A stretch of DNA of 23,158 nucleotides, taken from a virus. Positions 15,322-22,655 of the stretch are shown piece by piece (position 1 is the stretch's first letter; the number at the start of each line of letters is the position of its first letter). Under the pieces are notes generated by a model that worked only from the letters and a program-made list of their open reading frames with translations, was not told the DNA's origin and ran no database searches. Both the position numbers and the translations under genes were made by a program. The stretch is taken from the IMG/VR virus record IMGVR_UViG_3300033048_000147, positions 1-23,158 of that record; one strand, given 5' to 3'.

Positions 15322-15337
15322 TACTTATCGACAAGTA
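15322..15337. promoter_or_regulatory. Near-perfect palindrome, candidate AbiEi operator
   Basis: The minus strand reads TACTTGTCGATAAGTA, a 16-bp palindrome with one mismatched pair. It begins inside the -10 element of the candidate AbiE promoter and lies 16 nt before the antitoxin start codon. AbiEi antitoxins are known to repress by binding inverted repeats at their own promoter, which fits. AbiE promoters normally carry two repeats; only one is clear here. Confidence 0.5.
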
Positions 15338-15362
15338 TAGGCATATTGCTCCAGTCCGTCAG
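15334..15362 (-). promoter_or_regulatory. Candidate AbiE promoter
   Basis: On the minus strand, CTGACG (15362-15357) and TATACT (15339-15334) are separated by 17 nt: a 4/6 match at -35 and a 5/6 match at -10, in a gap that is unusually A+T-rich for this window. It would give the toxin-antitoxin pair its own expression, apart from the late operon. The -10 overlaps the palindrome. Confidence 0.5.
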
Positions 15363-15544
15363 CCACGGATTTGCTCCTTGGTGAGGATTCTCCGCCCGCA
15401 GTGCCTGCACTCCCGCTGCCGGATCAGGCGGCCGTGGAGCGTCCGCCGCGTGTAAATCACACGAAAGTGGCAACACCCACACTTCGGGCACCGGATTCCA
15501 CGATCCCCTACATCATTCGAGTAGGAGTCTGGAAGCTGGGTCAT
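15359..15544 (-). CDS. NrdR-like zinc-ribbon protein
   Basis: This 61-residue protein is almost only a zinc ribbon: Cys19-x2-Cys22 and Cys46-x2-Cys49, with an arginine-rich segment between (VIYTRRTLHGRLIRQRE) and a short TKEQIRG tail. The spacing and the CRHCGRR-x-LTKEQ ending resemble the N-terminal ribbon of the NrdR repressor, but the ATP-cone domain is absent. It overlaps the large terminase gene by 4 nt (ATGA). It could bind DNA and regulate late genes or aid packaging; there is no direct evidence. Its last bases overlap the -35 of the AbiE promoter. Confidence 0.75.
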   Translation of the reverse strand: MTQLPDSYSNDVGDRGIRCPKCGCCHFRVIYTRRTLHGRLIRQRECRHCGRRILTKEQIRG

Positions 15545-17826
15545 CGCTTCGCCTCACGAAGGGATGACAGCTTGATCCGGGGTCGCCTGGCTGTCGGTTT
15601 GCTGCCTGTGCCGAAGAGCACCGCGCCTTGGATGGAACCCGCGACGGCTGCGCCGACGAGGCAGTCGAGCCAGTGGTTGTCCGCGCTGGCGAGGCGCAGT
15701 TTCCACTCATCGACCGTTCGGCCACGCCCTTCGGTTTTGACGCGGTACTCGGCTGTCAGGTGCTCGGCCAGGAGGAGGTGCAACTCGGCCTTCCGCCCGA
15801 AGAGCGAGAGGCAACCGGGATCGCCCATCAGCACCGAAAGGCGAGCTTGCACGAACGACTTCCAGTAGTTCGTGTCGAAGACGATGTGACGCACGGCGCG
15901 CTTGCCCGCGACATTGGGGATGCGCCAGTTGTGACCGACGCGGTCGCCGCGTTTGCGTTTGTACTCGCTGAACGGGATGCTCGACGCGCCGACATATCGC
16001 CCGTGCGATGGCAGGAGCAGATTGGCGTAGTTCGACTGGCGGCAGAACTGGTACACGACATCAGTCGATGCACCCCAGTTGGCGTCGATCAGACAACGAT
16101 CGATGCGGACCATTGCTCCGTCGTCCCGCCGCCACTCCTTGCCGAGCTTGGCCTCGGTCAGGCGTTCGAGCCCGGCGTAGATCGCGCCCTCCTGGCCCGC
16201 CCTTGGTGCAGCGCGGGCAAGCGTCCGCTTCGCGTCCCGTAGCGTGAAATGACTTCCTGGGGGCAGCTTCTGGTCTGGCTCTGTGCCGTAATCGATCACA
16301 TGGCCCGTGAAGTCATCCGACCACGCAGCAACGAGCCAGAACAGGCACTTGCCCTGCACATCGATGAACATGGTCAGGTGGGAGCAGCCGATTGGCACTT
16401 CGCCGCGTTTGAGACCGCTCGTCTTGGCCGCGATCTCGTCGGCGGTCATCAGCTCATCGTCCGGCTCGTCTTCGGGCAGCGGTTCGTTCTGGTACTCCGC
16501 CCAGAAGGCGGCCTCGTTCTGGAGCTTGAGATTCATCGCGTGCTGGATGGCTGACAGTTCATCGTGGTTGAACCGCTCGGGCCAGGCGATGACCGCACCC
16601 TCGTCCATCGCTTCACGGTGTTCGCGGTAGAACTCGGTCGCTGCCTTGAGCCCGGCTTCGGCACGGAGGCCATCGGCTCGCACCTGCGCATACTCGGCCC
16701 AGAGCGCCTCGTTCGTCGGGAACTCGTACACCATCCGGGTGCGCTGTCCTTGCCATTGCGGGTGCTTCTCGCGATCGAGCAAGCGGTCGGCCATGTCGTC
16801 GGGACGAACGACCGTGATCGTCATGAGCCCGGCAATCTTCTTGCCCGGTCCGCCGAGGCCAAGGATCGCGCCCGCGAGGATCTTCTCGCGCGTCGCGCAC
16901 TGGCTCGGGCTCCTCGCCGATTCGTCCGTTTGTGGATCGTCGATGAGAACGAGCGACGGCCGAACGGACTGACCATCGGGGCGTTTGTGCTTCATGCCTC
17001 GGATACGGCCCGTGATCCCGGCGACTCGAATGATCGCTCCCGATGCCTTCGACTCGGGCATCGTGGGAAGCACGATCTCCTTGGCCGTCCAGCCGATGTG
17101 CGTCTGACTGCCGTCGTACAACTGTCCGCCGGCACGCTGGTGGATGCCTTCGAGGCGGTGAATCGGATACACCACCTCGGGAAAGTCCGCCAGCAGCAGC
17201 TCGTTGTTCTCGAGTTCGGCCTTGATCGAGTCGAGCATGTTGGCCGCGTGCTCCTCATCCGCGCCGATCAAGGCCACGAACCCGCGCGCACCGATCAGAA
17301 TCGCCCAGAGGCAGGCCATCTCACACAGCGTCGTCTTGCCGCTGCCGCGCGGCATCGCCATCGCAAACAACCCACCCTCAAGCACCGCCTGCTCGATCTT
17401 GGCGATGACCTTGAGGTGGTCATCCGACCATGCCATCGTGAAGGTCTGCGGGAAGTAGGTCTCGCAGAACAGCCGGAATGATCCCTCGCACTTGCGACGC
17501 CGATCTGGATCGACGACCTCCGGCAACTCGCCGATGTCGCGTCCCGAGAGCGACATCGCCACATTGCGCGCCCGGGCGCGCTCGCGGTGCGCGTCGTAGC
17601 CGGTCAGTTCTTCCGGCTTGGGCTTGGGCTTGTGGCGTTCGCCCACCAGCCACGCGGCGTAGCGCAGCAGATCGACCCGGCTTGAATCGCTGGCCGATGC
17701 CACCCGCATTCCCGCACGCGTGCGGTGCTGGCGCAGTTGCCGTTCGCTGATCACCTCGCCGAGCGGCGTGGAGTTCAGAAGACGGCACAGCTCGCCCGGT
17801 CTGATGTTGCGCGGGTCAACCGCCAA
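15541..17826 (-). CDS. Terminase large subunit (GpA-like) with N-terminal DNA-binding-like domain
   Basis: This 761-residue motor-nuclease packages phage DNA. I place the start at TTG 17826 because GGGAGGGG ends 6 nt upstream; the open frame above it (to 17955) is Arg-rich and shadows the small gene. Residues 8-62 resemble the preceding small protein (see findings). The ATPase domain has Walker A PRGSGKTT (159-166) and Walker B LVLIDDPQ (292-299). The nuclease domain begins at MFIDVQGKCLFWLVAAW (about 486-502), with LIDANWGASTDVV around 579-591 and DNHWLDCLVGAA near 716-727 supplying further acidic residues. It overlaps the small gene by 11 nt. A GpA-type enzyme usually cuts at cohesive ends, so a cos-type genome is possible. 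Confidence 0.92.
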   Translation of the reverse strand: MAVDPRNIRPGELCRLLNSTPLGEVISERQLRQHRTRAGMRVASASDSSRVDLLRYAAWLVGERHKPKPKPEELTGYDAHRERARARNVAMSLSGRDIGELPEVVDPDRRRKCEGSFRLFCETYFPQTFTMAWSDDHLKVIAKIEQAVLEGGLFAMAMPRGSGKTTLCEMACLWAILIGARGFVALIGADEEHAANMLDSIKAELENNELLLADFPEVVYPIHRLEGIHQRAGGQLYDGSQTHIGWTAKEIVLPTMPESKASGAIIRVAGITGRIRGMKHKRPDGQSVRPSLVLIDDPQTDESARSPSQCATREKILAGAILGLGGPGKKIAGLMTITVVRPDDMADRLLDREKHPQWQGQRTRMVYEFPTNEALWAEYAQVRADGLRAEAGLKAATEFYREHREAMDEGAVIAWPERFNHDELSAIQHAMNLKLQNEAAFWAEYQNEPLPEDEPDDELMTADEIAAKTSGLKRGEVPIGCSHLTMFIDVQGKCLFWLVAAWSDDFTGHVIDYGTEPDQKLPPGSHFTLRDAKRTLARAAPRAGQEGAIYAGLERLTEAKLGKEWRRDDGAMVRIDRCLIDANWGASTDVVYQFCRQSNYANLLLPSHGRYVGASSIPFSEYKRKRGDRVGHNWRIPNVAGKRAVRHIVFDTNYWKSFVQARLSVLMGDPGCLSLFGRKAELHLLLAEHLTAEYRVKTEGRGRTVDEWKLRLASADNHWLDCLVGAAVAGSIQGAVLFGTGSKPTARRPRIKLSSLREAKR

Positions 17827-18094
17827 GAGCAGCCCCTCCCGTACCCGCCGCCGCCTTCGCCTTGGCCAGCCACGCCGTGTAGTGCATGAGGTTGACCGTT
17901 CCGACCGCGTTGGCGGGCGCACCCGCCGCCAGGTCGGCCTCGATCCAGGCGACATCGACCCGCACGCCGCACGCCTTGGTCAGCAGCGCGGCCAGATCGG
18001 CCACCGTCAGAGCAGCCGGGTCCAGGCGCGATCTGGCGTCCTGAACGCCTTGTTCGGCCTGTGTGTTTGGATTGTGGCCGGAGTTGTTCGCCAT
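17816..18094 (-). CDS. Candidate terminase small subunit
   Basis: This 92-residue protein runs from ATG 18094, with AGGAGG 10 nt upstream; the frame is open above (to 18193) but that part has no ribosome site. It begins MANNSGHNPNTQAEQG, then a helical core LTVADLAALLTKACGVRVD-V and VGTVNLMHYTAWLAKAKA, ending Gly/Ala-rich. It is the first gene of the packaging and head operon and abuts the large terminase, the usual place of the DNA-recognition subunit. The core is similar to the start of the large subunit. No named family was recognised, so the function is inferred from position. Confidence 0.65.
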   Translation of the reverse strand: MANNSGHNPNTQAEQGVQDARSRLDPAALTVADLAALLTKACGVRVDVAWIEADLAAGAPANAVGTVNLMHYTAWLAKAKAAAGTGGAALGG

Positions 18095-18213
18095 GAGCCA
18101 GAATCCTCCTAAATGGCTGCCCAGAAGGGATTTGACGCCTTGACATGGGCGATATGGCAGCCACTCATGTGCCCACGTTGACCCGAACAACATCCATTCA
18201 GAAAGGACGGCCC
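18095..18213. promoter_or_regulatory. Divergent intergenic region between late operon and plus-strand island
   Basis: This 119-bp gap separates the minus-strand late operon start (18094) from the plus-strand island start (18214) and must hold promoters for both unless they are read from outside. On the plus strand a consensus -35 hexamer TTGACA lies at 18140-18145, but no good -10 follows at 17 nt. No clear minus-strand promoter was seen. A TGGGC/GCCCA inverted repeat spans 18146-18175. Confidence 0.35.
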
Positions 18214-18576
18214 ATGACCACGAAGAACGACACGACGACCACCCACGACCGCGACCGGATGCTCGAGGCGATCGCCACGCGATCCCTCAACATCCCCACG
18301 CTTCAGCGCCGCAACAGCGACCACCTCGACTTCCACGAGGTCTCGGTCTGGTCTCTGCTCGAAGCGCTGCGGCTGGCGTACGCGTCCGGCTACGAGCAGG
18401 CGGTCACGGACCGCGAGCCCCACGACAACCCAGACGAGTCGAATCTGGTCCCGCGAAACTTCGCTTGCCCCAAGTGCGGCCAGCGCGACATGGACCAACT
18501 CATCTGCGACGAGGACGGCGAGAGCGTCGCCTGCCAGAAGTGCGGCACGAGCTACATCGTCGCCCAACTCGACTGA
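18214..18576 (+). CDS. DUF6900-like protein with C-terminal zinc ribbon
   Basis: This 120-residue protein starts at ATG 18214 with AAAGGA 7 nt upstream. Residues 15-65 contain LNIPTLQRRNSDHLDFHEVS followed by VWSLLEALRLAYASGYEQA, which I recognise as the small phage/plasmid domain DUF6900 (RNSD-LDFHEV-VW pattern). Residues 85-110 are a zinc ribbon: Cys85-x2-Cys88 and Cys107-x2-Cys110. The fusion suggests a nucleic-acid-binding accessory protein, but no activity is known. It is the first gene of the plus-strand island. Confidence 0.75.
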   Translation: MTTKNDTTTTHDRDRMLEAIATRSLNIPTLQRRNSDHLDFHEVSVWSLLEALRLAYASGYEQAVTDREPHDNPDESNLVPRNFACPKCGQRDMDQLICDEDGESVACQKCGTSYIVAQLD

Positions 18577-18627
18577 CGCACCGCCCCTCCCACACACCCG
18601 ACACCACCCACGACAAGGAGCAACGCC

Positions 18628-18963
18628 ATGCCAACAACGAAGACGAACACCAACGAACACATCCGCGAGATCGCGGCCACCCAGCGCCAGATCGCCGACC
18701 TGCTCAACGCGGCGGGCGCGAAGGTCCGCGAGCTCGAGATCGCCTTGAGCGACAATGCCAACGAACTCGAAGACGCGATCACGCGTCGGCGCAGCCCGAT
18801 CAATGCTGCCGAGGTCGCCGAGGCCTTCACCGAGTACCGCGTCAACACCGGCGAGTTGAACAGTCGCCTGATCGACGCCATCGAGCGACGAGGGCACGAG
18901 GTCTTCCCGCCCAAGTACGAACCCATCCGCGCCGCGTGGGCGCTCATCGAGAACCGGCCGTAG
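18628..18963 (+). CDS. Small helical protein of unknown function
   Basis: This 111-residue protein from ATG 18628 has AAGGAG 7 nt upstream. It is largely helical and charged: HIREIAATQRQIADLLNAAG and KVRELEIALSDNANELEDAI look like an amphipathic or coiled-coil helix pair, and EPIRAAWALIENRP ends the protein. There is no membrane segment, signal peptide or metal motif. It is the second gene of the plus-strand island. No family was recognised. Confidence 0.7.
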   Translation: MPTTKTNTNEHIREIAATQRQIADLLNAAGAKVRELEIALSDNANELEDAITRRRSPINAAEVAEAFTEYRVNTGELNSRLIDAIERRGHEVFPPKYEPIRAAWALIENRP

Positions 18964-18996
18964 CCGGTTCACACATCCAAAAGGAAAGGAACTGCT

Positions 18997-19599
18997 ATGA
19001 AGAAGAACGACATCAAGATCGGAGCAACCTACACCGCCAAGATCACCAACCGGGTCGTCCCCGTCCGAATCGACCGACCGAACCCACACGGCGGCTGGGA
19101 CGCGACGAATCTGGTCACGAAGAAGAAGGTCCGCATCAAGAGCGCAGCCAAACTCCGAGGCCCGTACCGCGACGGTGCGAAGGCCGAACCCACGGCCAAC
19201 CATGTGTCCAAGTCGGACGCACCGAAAGCCAAAGCCACACGGGCCAACACGGCCGCAACTCCCGCCAAAGCCAAGCCCAAGGCGACCACCAAGGCCAAGC
19301 CCGCCAAGGCCGCGACGCGGGCCAACGACGCCAAACCGAGTGGCGGCAAGCCCAAGGCCAAGAAGTGGGTTGGCATCCTCGACGCCGCCGCCGCGATCCT
19401 CGCCAAGGCGAACGGGCCGATGGGCTGCAAGGCGATCGTGGACACGGCGATCGAATCGGGCGTGTGGAAGACCAACGGCAAGACGCCCGCCGCCACGCTC
19501 TACGCAGCGATGACCCGCGAGATCGCCAAGAAGGGCAAAGACGCCCGCTTCAAGAAGGTCGATCGCGGCCTCTTCGTCGCTGCCGGGAAGGGGGCGTGA
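18997..19599 (+). CDS. HARE-HTH domain protein with basic Ala/Lys/Pro linker
   Basis: This 200-residue protein from ATG 18997 has AAAGGAA upstream. Residues 5-55 form a small beta-rich domain (IKIGATYTAKITNRVVPVRI). Residues about 70-123 are Ala/Lys/Pro-rich with repeated AKPKA/KAKPA units, like histone H1 tails, and probably coat DNA. Residues 125-196 are a HARE-HTH domain: WVGILDAAAAILAKANGPMG, CKAIVDTAIESGVWKTNGKT, PAATLYAAMTREIAKKGKDA, RFKKVDRGLFVAA. This winged-helix fold occurs in bacterial RNA polymerase delta, restriction enzymes and eukaryotic chromatin proteins and is linked to reading modified DNA. A methyltransferase is encoded nearby, so a link is conceivable; that is inference. 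Confidence 0.85.
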   Translation: MKKNDIKIGATYTAKITNRVVPVRIDRPNPHGGWDATNLVTKKKVRIKSAAKLRGPYRDGAKAEPTANHVSKSDAPKAKATRANTAATPAKAKPKATTKAKPAKAATRANDAKPSGGKPKAKKWVGILDAAAAILAKANGPMGCKAIVDTAIESGVWKTNGKTPAATLYAAMTREIAKKGKDARFKKVDRGLFVAAGKGA

Positions 19600-19602
19600 A
19601 CG

Positions 19603-19968
19603 ATGAACAGCGCACCTGCCCCCCAACAACGCATCGAGACCTTCACCGTCGCCGATGACCATCTGATTCGCTCGGTGGTTCCGCAGCGCGGCGAGCCGTA
19701 CGAACATCGATGTCCGCGAACTTCGTACCAGGACATCGCATACGCTGCGGAGTTGTTCAGCAACCAACCCGCAGATGGCGGCTTCACGCTCGAGGAACTC
19801 GCCGCTGCCGCCAACACGCCGAGCACCCAGACGGCGGTCGCCCTCGCCTTTATGAAGGAACGCGGCTGCGTCGTCACACGCTACCGGCGCACCTACGCCG
19901 CCAGTCGCTGCCTCTTCGAGGACGCGATGATCGAATACCACGCTCTGCACGAGAAGGACGACGAGTAG
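19603..19968 (+). CDS. Predicted winged-helix protein, function unknown
   Basis: This 121-residue protein starts at ATG 19603, 3 nt after the preceding stop, with GGGAAGGGGG upstream. Residues 55-105 (DGGFTLEELAAAANTPSTQT, AVALAFMKERGCVVTRYRRT) look like a helix-turn-helix followed by a wing, and the end reads FEDAMIEYHALHEKDDE. It is the last gene of the plus-strand island and converges on the recombinase-methyltransferase gene, with only 5 nt between stops. A regulatory role is likely from the fold; nothing more specific can be said. Confidence 0.75.
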   Translation: MNSAPAPQQRIETFTVADDHLIRSVVPQRGEPYEHRCPRTSYQDIAYAAELFSNQPADGGFTLEELAAAANTPSTQTAVALAFMKERGCVVTRYRRTYAASRCLFEDAMIEYHALHEKDDE

Positions 19969-19973
19969 CAGGA

Positions 19974-21110
19974 TCATCCCGCTTCTCCTCTCCTAGCCTC
20001 GACTTCGGTCGAGGCTTTCTCTCCGGCCTCAGCGTTTGCGGCCCCCGGAATCCGCTCGGCCTTCTTCCCCGCGAACTCCTCCCATCGCTGCACGATCACA
20101 TCGCAATACGCCGGATCGATTTCCATGAGGAACGCATGACGATCCGTCTGCTCGCAGGCGATGAGTGTCGAACCGCTCCCTCCGAAGAGGTCGAGGACAT
20201 TTTCATCCGGGCGTGATGAATACTGAATCGCGCGGACCGCTAGTTCGACGGGTTTCTCGGTGAGATGCACCATGCTTTGTGGATTAACCTTCTTCACATG
20301 CCAGAGATCGGTCGCGTTGTTGGGGCCGAAGAACTTGTGCCCGGCCCCCTCGCGCCAGCCATAGAAGCAGATCTCGAACGCGCCCATGAAATCTTTGCGC
20401 GTCAGCACCGGGTGCTGCTTGTCCCACACGATCCCCTGGCTGAAGTACAGCTCGCATGCCTTGAGCGGTGCCGGGTAGTTCCCGATGTTCGCGTACCCGC
20501 CCCAGATGTAGAACGAGCCTCCCGGCTTGAGGACTCGGCTGATGTTGCCGAACCACGCGAGGAGCATCTCGTCGAACGCTTCGTCCGTCATGAAGTCGTT
20601 TTCGAGTGGCCGATCCTTCGCCCGCATCTTCTTGTGCGTGGCCTTGGCCTTCTCTGGATGACGGGCCAGGTCGAACTTCTGGTGGTGCTTCTTCTCGGGT
20701 GCCGTGAAAGAAGAGTTGCCCGCCGCGATGGCGTTGTTGCTCCGAGGCTCGACCTTCACATTGTACGGCGGGTCAGTATTCACCATGTCGATGGTGTTCC
20801 CATCGAGCAACCGATCCAGATCATTCTCGCTCGATGAATCGCCGCACAGCAGACGATGATCGCCGAGCACCCACAGATCGCCGGGCTTGGTGATCGGTTC
20901 ATCCGGCGGCTCGGGAACATCGTCTGGATCGGTCAGCCCTTCCGTCACCCCGGCCTCACCGGCCATCAGGCTGGCAAGTTCGTCCTCATCAAAGCCAAGC
21001 AGCGACCAATCAATCCCCGCCTCCTGCAACTCGGCGATCTCGATCGGCAGCAGGTCCATGTCCCAGGTGGCCAACTCGCCGGTCTTGTTGTCCGCGATGC
21101 GGTACGCCCG
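19974..21110 (-). other. Methyltransferase half of the fusion
   Basis: This segment encodes residues 516-893. It carries the ParB-type linker (RIADNKTGELATWDMDLLPI), the acidic LTDPDDVPEPPDEPITKPGD lead-in, catalytic DPPY at 20763-20774, a recognition region, the SAM motif LDLFGGSGST (821-830) and an Ala/Glu-rich tail. A ParB/sulfiredoxin-like domain, usual upstream of this linker, is missing. Confidence 0.88.
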
Positions 21111-22655
21111 GATGCTCGTCGGGCGGAAGGTAACCGCGATGCTTCCGGCCTCCCCATCGTACTCAACCGTGGAGATCAGGAGGTTGAGGAGCCGGGCCTG
21201 CTCGCGTGGGATCAGGTTGGCCCAGAGTGTGTCGAAATCAGCGAACGCGGCTTCGGCTTCTGCTGGCGAGACCGTCTCATGCTCCAATGCAGCGATCCGC
21301 GTATCCAGTTCGGGGCGTCGCTGCTCGGCAGCGCTGATCCGTTCGTGCAGGTCTGCGACGCGAGCGGTGACATCGCTTGTCATGGCACCGTCCGCGACCA
21401 GACCCCGCAACTCCTTATCGTGACGAGCCGTTTCACGGCTGAGATCGTCGCGTTCCCTCGTCAGCGCAGCCAACTCCTCGGAAACCGTGACTTGTGATTC
21501 GGTGAGTACCCGGGCGAGGAGCGACTTGTCGGCTGCAAGCCCCCGTACCTCGTCCACCACCACACGCTCGATCTCTTGTGCGGGCAGCGTACCCGTCTGA
21601 CACGCGCTGCTGCCGCTCTTGATGGCGCGGATGCATCGGTAATAGCGATAGAACTTCCCCTTCCGCATGCCGCAGAATGTGTGCGTCATAGCACTGTCGC
21701 AGGTCTTGCACCGGAGGAGCCCGCGGAGCAAGGCCCCGTATTTGTTCCGCACTTCCACACCGCCGGTGCGGCCATTGTGCCTGAGTTGAGCCTGAACTGT
21801 GTCGAACAGTTCCAGATCGATGATTGCTTCGTGCTCGCCCTCGTAGATCTGGTCCTTGTGTTTGATCTTCCCGGTCAGGACCGGATTCGTCAGCAGCGTG
21901 TAAAGCGTCGCCCTGTCGAAGGGGCGTCCTCCGACCTTCTTGCCCTTCTTCGTGACACGCCGTTTGTTGACCCACCTGCGTCGTCCAAGTTCGCTCGCAA
22001 CGGGGAGCAGCGATCCTTTCTCGATGTACATCTGGAAGATCGTGCGGACGCGTGCGGCCTCCGTGGCGTTTATGACGAGCTTCGGGCTGCCGCCAGATCG
22101 ATCGACATCGTACCCCAGGACGGGCACGCCGCCCGCCCACTTCCCCTTGCGTTTCTGCGCCGCGATCTTGTCGCGGATGCGTTCGCCGATGATCTCCCGC
22201 TCGAACTGTGCGAAGGAGAGCAGGATGTTCAGCGTGAGGCGGCCCATCGAGTGGGTCGTGTTGAACTGCTGCGTGACGGACACAAACGAGACGCCGCGTT
22301 TTTCGAATGTCTCGAGGATCCGAGAGAAGTCCATCAAAGAACGGCTGAGGCGATCCACCTTGTAGACAACCACGCAGTCGATCTTGCCCTCCTCGATGTC
22401 GCGGAGCATGTGGTCAAGGGCGGGACGTTCCATGCTCCCGCCGGAGAAGCCGCCGTCGTTGTACTGCGTCGGGACCACGGTCCATCCCTCGGCCTTCTGG
22501 CTGGCGATGAACGCCTCGGCGCTTTCACGCTGGGCGTCGAGGGAGTTGAACTCCTGGTCGAGCCCTTCCTCGCTGGACTTCCGGGTGTAGATCGCGCACC
22601 GAACGGTCGGTGAGTCCAGCCCGTTGGTTTTCTCACTCTTGCGTCGGCCACTCAT
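19974..22655 (-). CDS. Serine recombinase-DNA adenine methyltransferase fusion
   Basis: This single 893-residue frame holds two complete enzymes. Residues 19-170 are the serine recombinase catalytic domain: YTRKSSEEG with Ser27 as nucleophile, DGGFSGGSMERPAL (67-80), and DRLSRS (101-106). Residues 175-300 are the recombinase DNA-binding domain. Residues 316-352 are the zinc ribbon (Cys316-x2-Cys319, Cys341, Cys352), and about 375-465 a coiled coil, as in large serine integrases. At residue 516 the recombinase ends and RIADNKTGELATWD begins, the linker normally following a ParB domain in ParB-methyltransferase proteins. Then PGDLWVLGDHRLLCGD (591-606), DPPY (628-631) and FGGSGST (824-830) give motif order IV before I: a beta-class, probably N6-adenine, methyltransferase. 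All catalytic residues are present. It overlaps DUF2924 by 4 nt. Likely roles are prophage integration/excision plus DNA methylation. Confidence 0.93.
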   Translation of the reverse strand: MSGRRKSEKTNGLDSPTVRCAIYTRKSSEEGLDQEFNSLDAQRESAEAFIASQKAEGWTVVPTQYNDGGFSGGSMERPALDHMLRDIEEGKIDCVVVYKVDRLSRSLMDFSRILETFEKRGVSFVSVTQQFNTTHSMGRLTLNILLSFAQFEREIIGERIRDKIAAQKRKGKWAGGVPVLGYDVDRSGGSPKLVINATEAARVRTIFQMYIEKGSLLPVASELGRRRWVNKRRVTKKGKKVGGRPFDRATLYTLLTNPVLTGKIKHKDQIYEGEHEAIIDLELFDTVQAQLRHNGRTGGVEVRNKYGALLRGLLRCKTCDSAMTHTFCGMRKGKFYRYYRCIRAIKSGSSACQTGTLPAQEIERVVVDEVRGLAADKSLLARVLTESQVTVSEELAALTRERDDLSRETARHDKELRGLVADGAMTSDVTARVADLHERISAAEQRRPELDTRIAALEHETVSPAEAEAAFADFDTLWANLIPREQARLLNLLISTVEYDGEAGSIAVTFRPTSIRAYRIADNKTGELATWDMDLLPIEIAELQEAGIDWSLLGFDEDELASLMAGEAGVTEGLTDPDDVPEPPDEPITKPGDLWVLGDHRLLCGDSSSENDLDRLLDGNTIDMVNTDPPYNVKVEPRSNNAIAAGNSSFTAPEKKHHQKFDLARHPEKAKATHKKMRAKDRPLENDFMTDEAFDEMLLAWFGNISRVLKPGGSFYIWGGYANIGNYPAPLKACELYFSQGIVWDKQHPVLTRKDFMGAFEICFYGWREGAGHKFFGPNNATDLWHVKKVNPQSMVHLTEKPVELAVRAIQYSSRPDENVLDLFGGSGSTLIACEQTDRHAFLMEIDPAYCDVIVQRWEEFAGKKAERIPGAANAEAGEKASTEVEARRGEAG
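19995..20016 (+). terminator. cUUCGg hairpin terminator of the plus-strand island
   Basis: AGCCTCGAC-TTCG-GTCGAGGCT is a perfect 9-bp stem with the very stable cUUCGg tetraloop, followed by TTCTCT on the plus strand. It lies 27 nt after the stop of the last plus-strand gene and within codons for the C-terminal tail of the recombinase-methyltransferase. On the minus strand no T-run follows, so it should act only on plus-strand transcripts. Confidence 0.8.
21111..22655 (-). other. Serine recombinase half of the fusion
   Basis: This segment encodes residues 1-515: resolvase-type catalytic domain with Ser27, recombinase domain, zinc ribbon, coiled coil and the terminal strand SIAVTFRP (505-512) that usually ends such integrases. 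It is a full-length large serine recombinase by content, neither truncated nor frameshifted. Confidence 0.9.

Noticed and set aside
18132-18168. Full sigma70 promoter for the plus-strand island
   Set aside because: TTGACA is present but no acceptable -10 hexamer lies at the right spacing, so it is mentioned only within the intergenic region.
18109-19977. Long minus-strand open frame of 622 codons
   Set aside because: It is antisense to four plus-strand genes that each have a good ribosome site and sensible composition. Its translation is repetitive Gly/Arg/Val-rich shadow sequence typical of GC-rich DNA.
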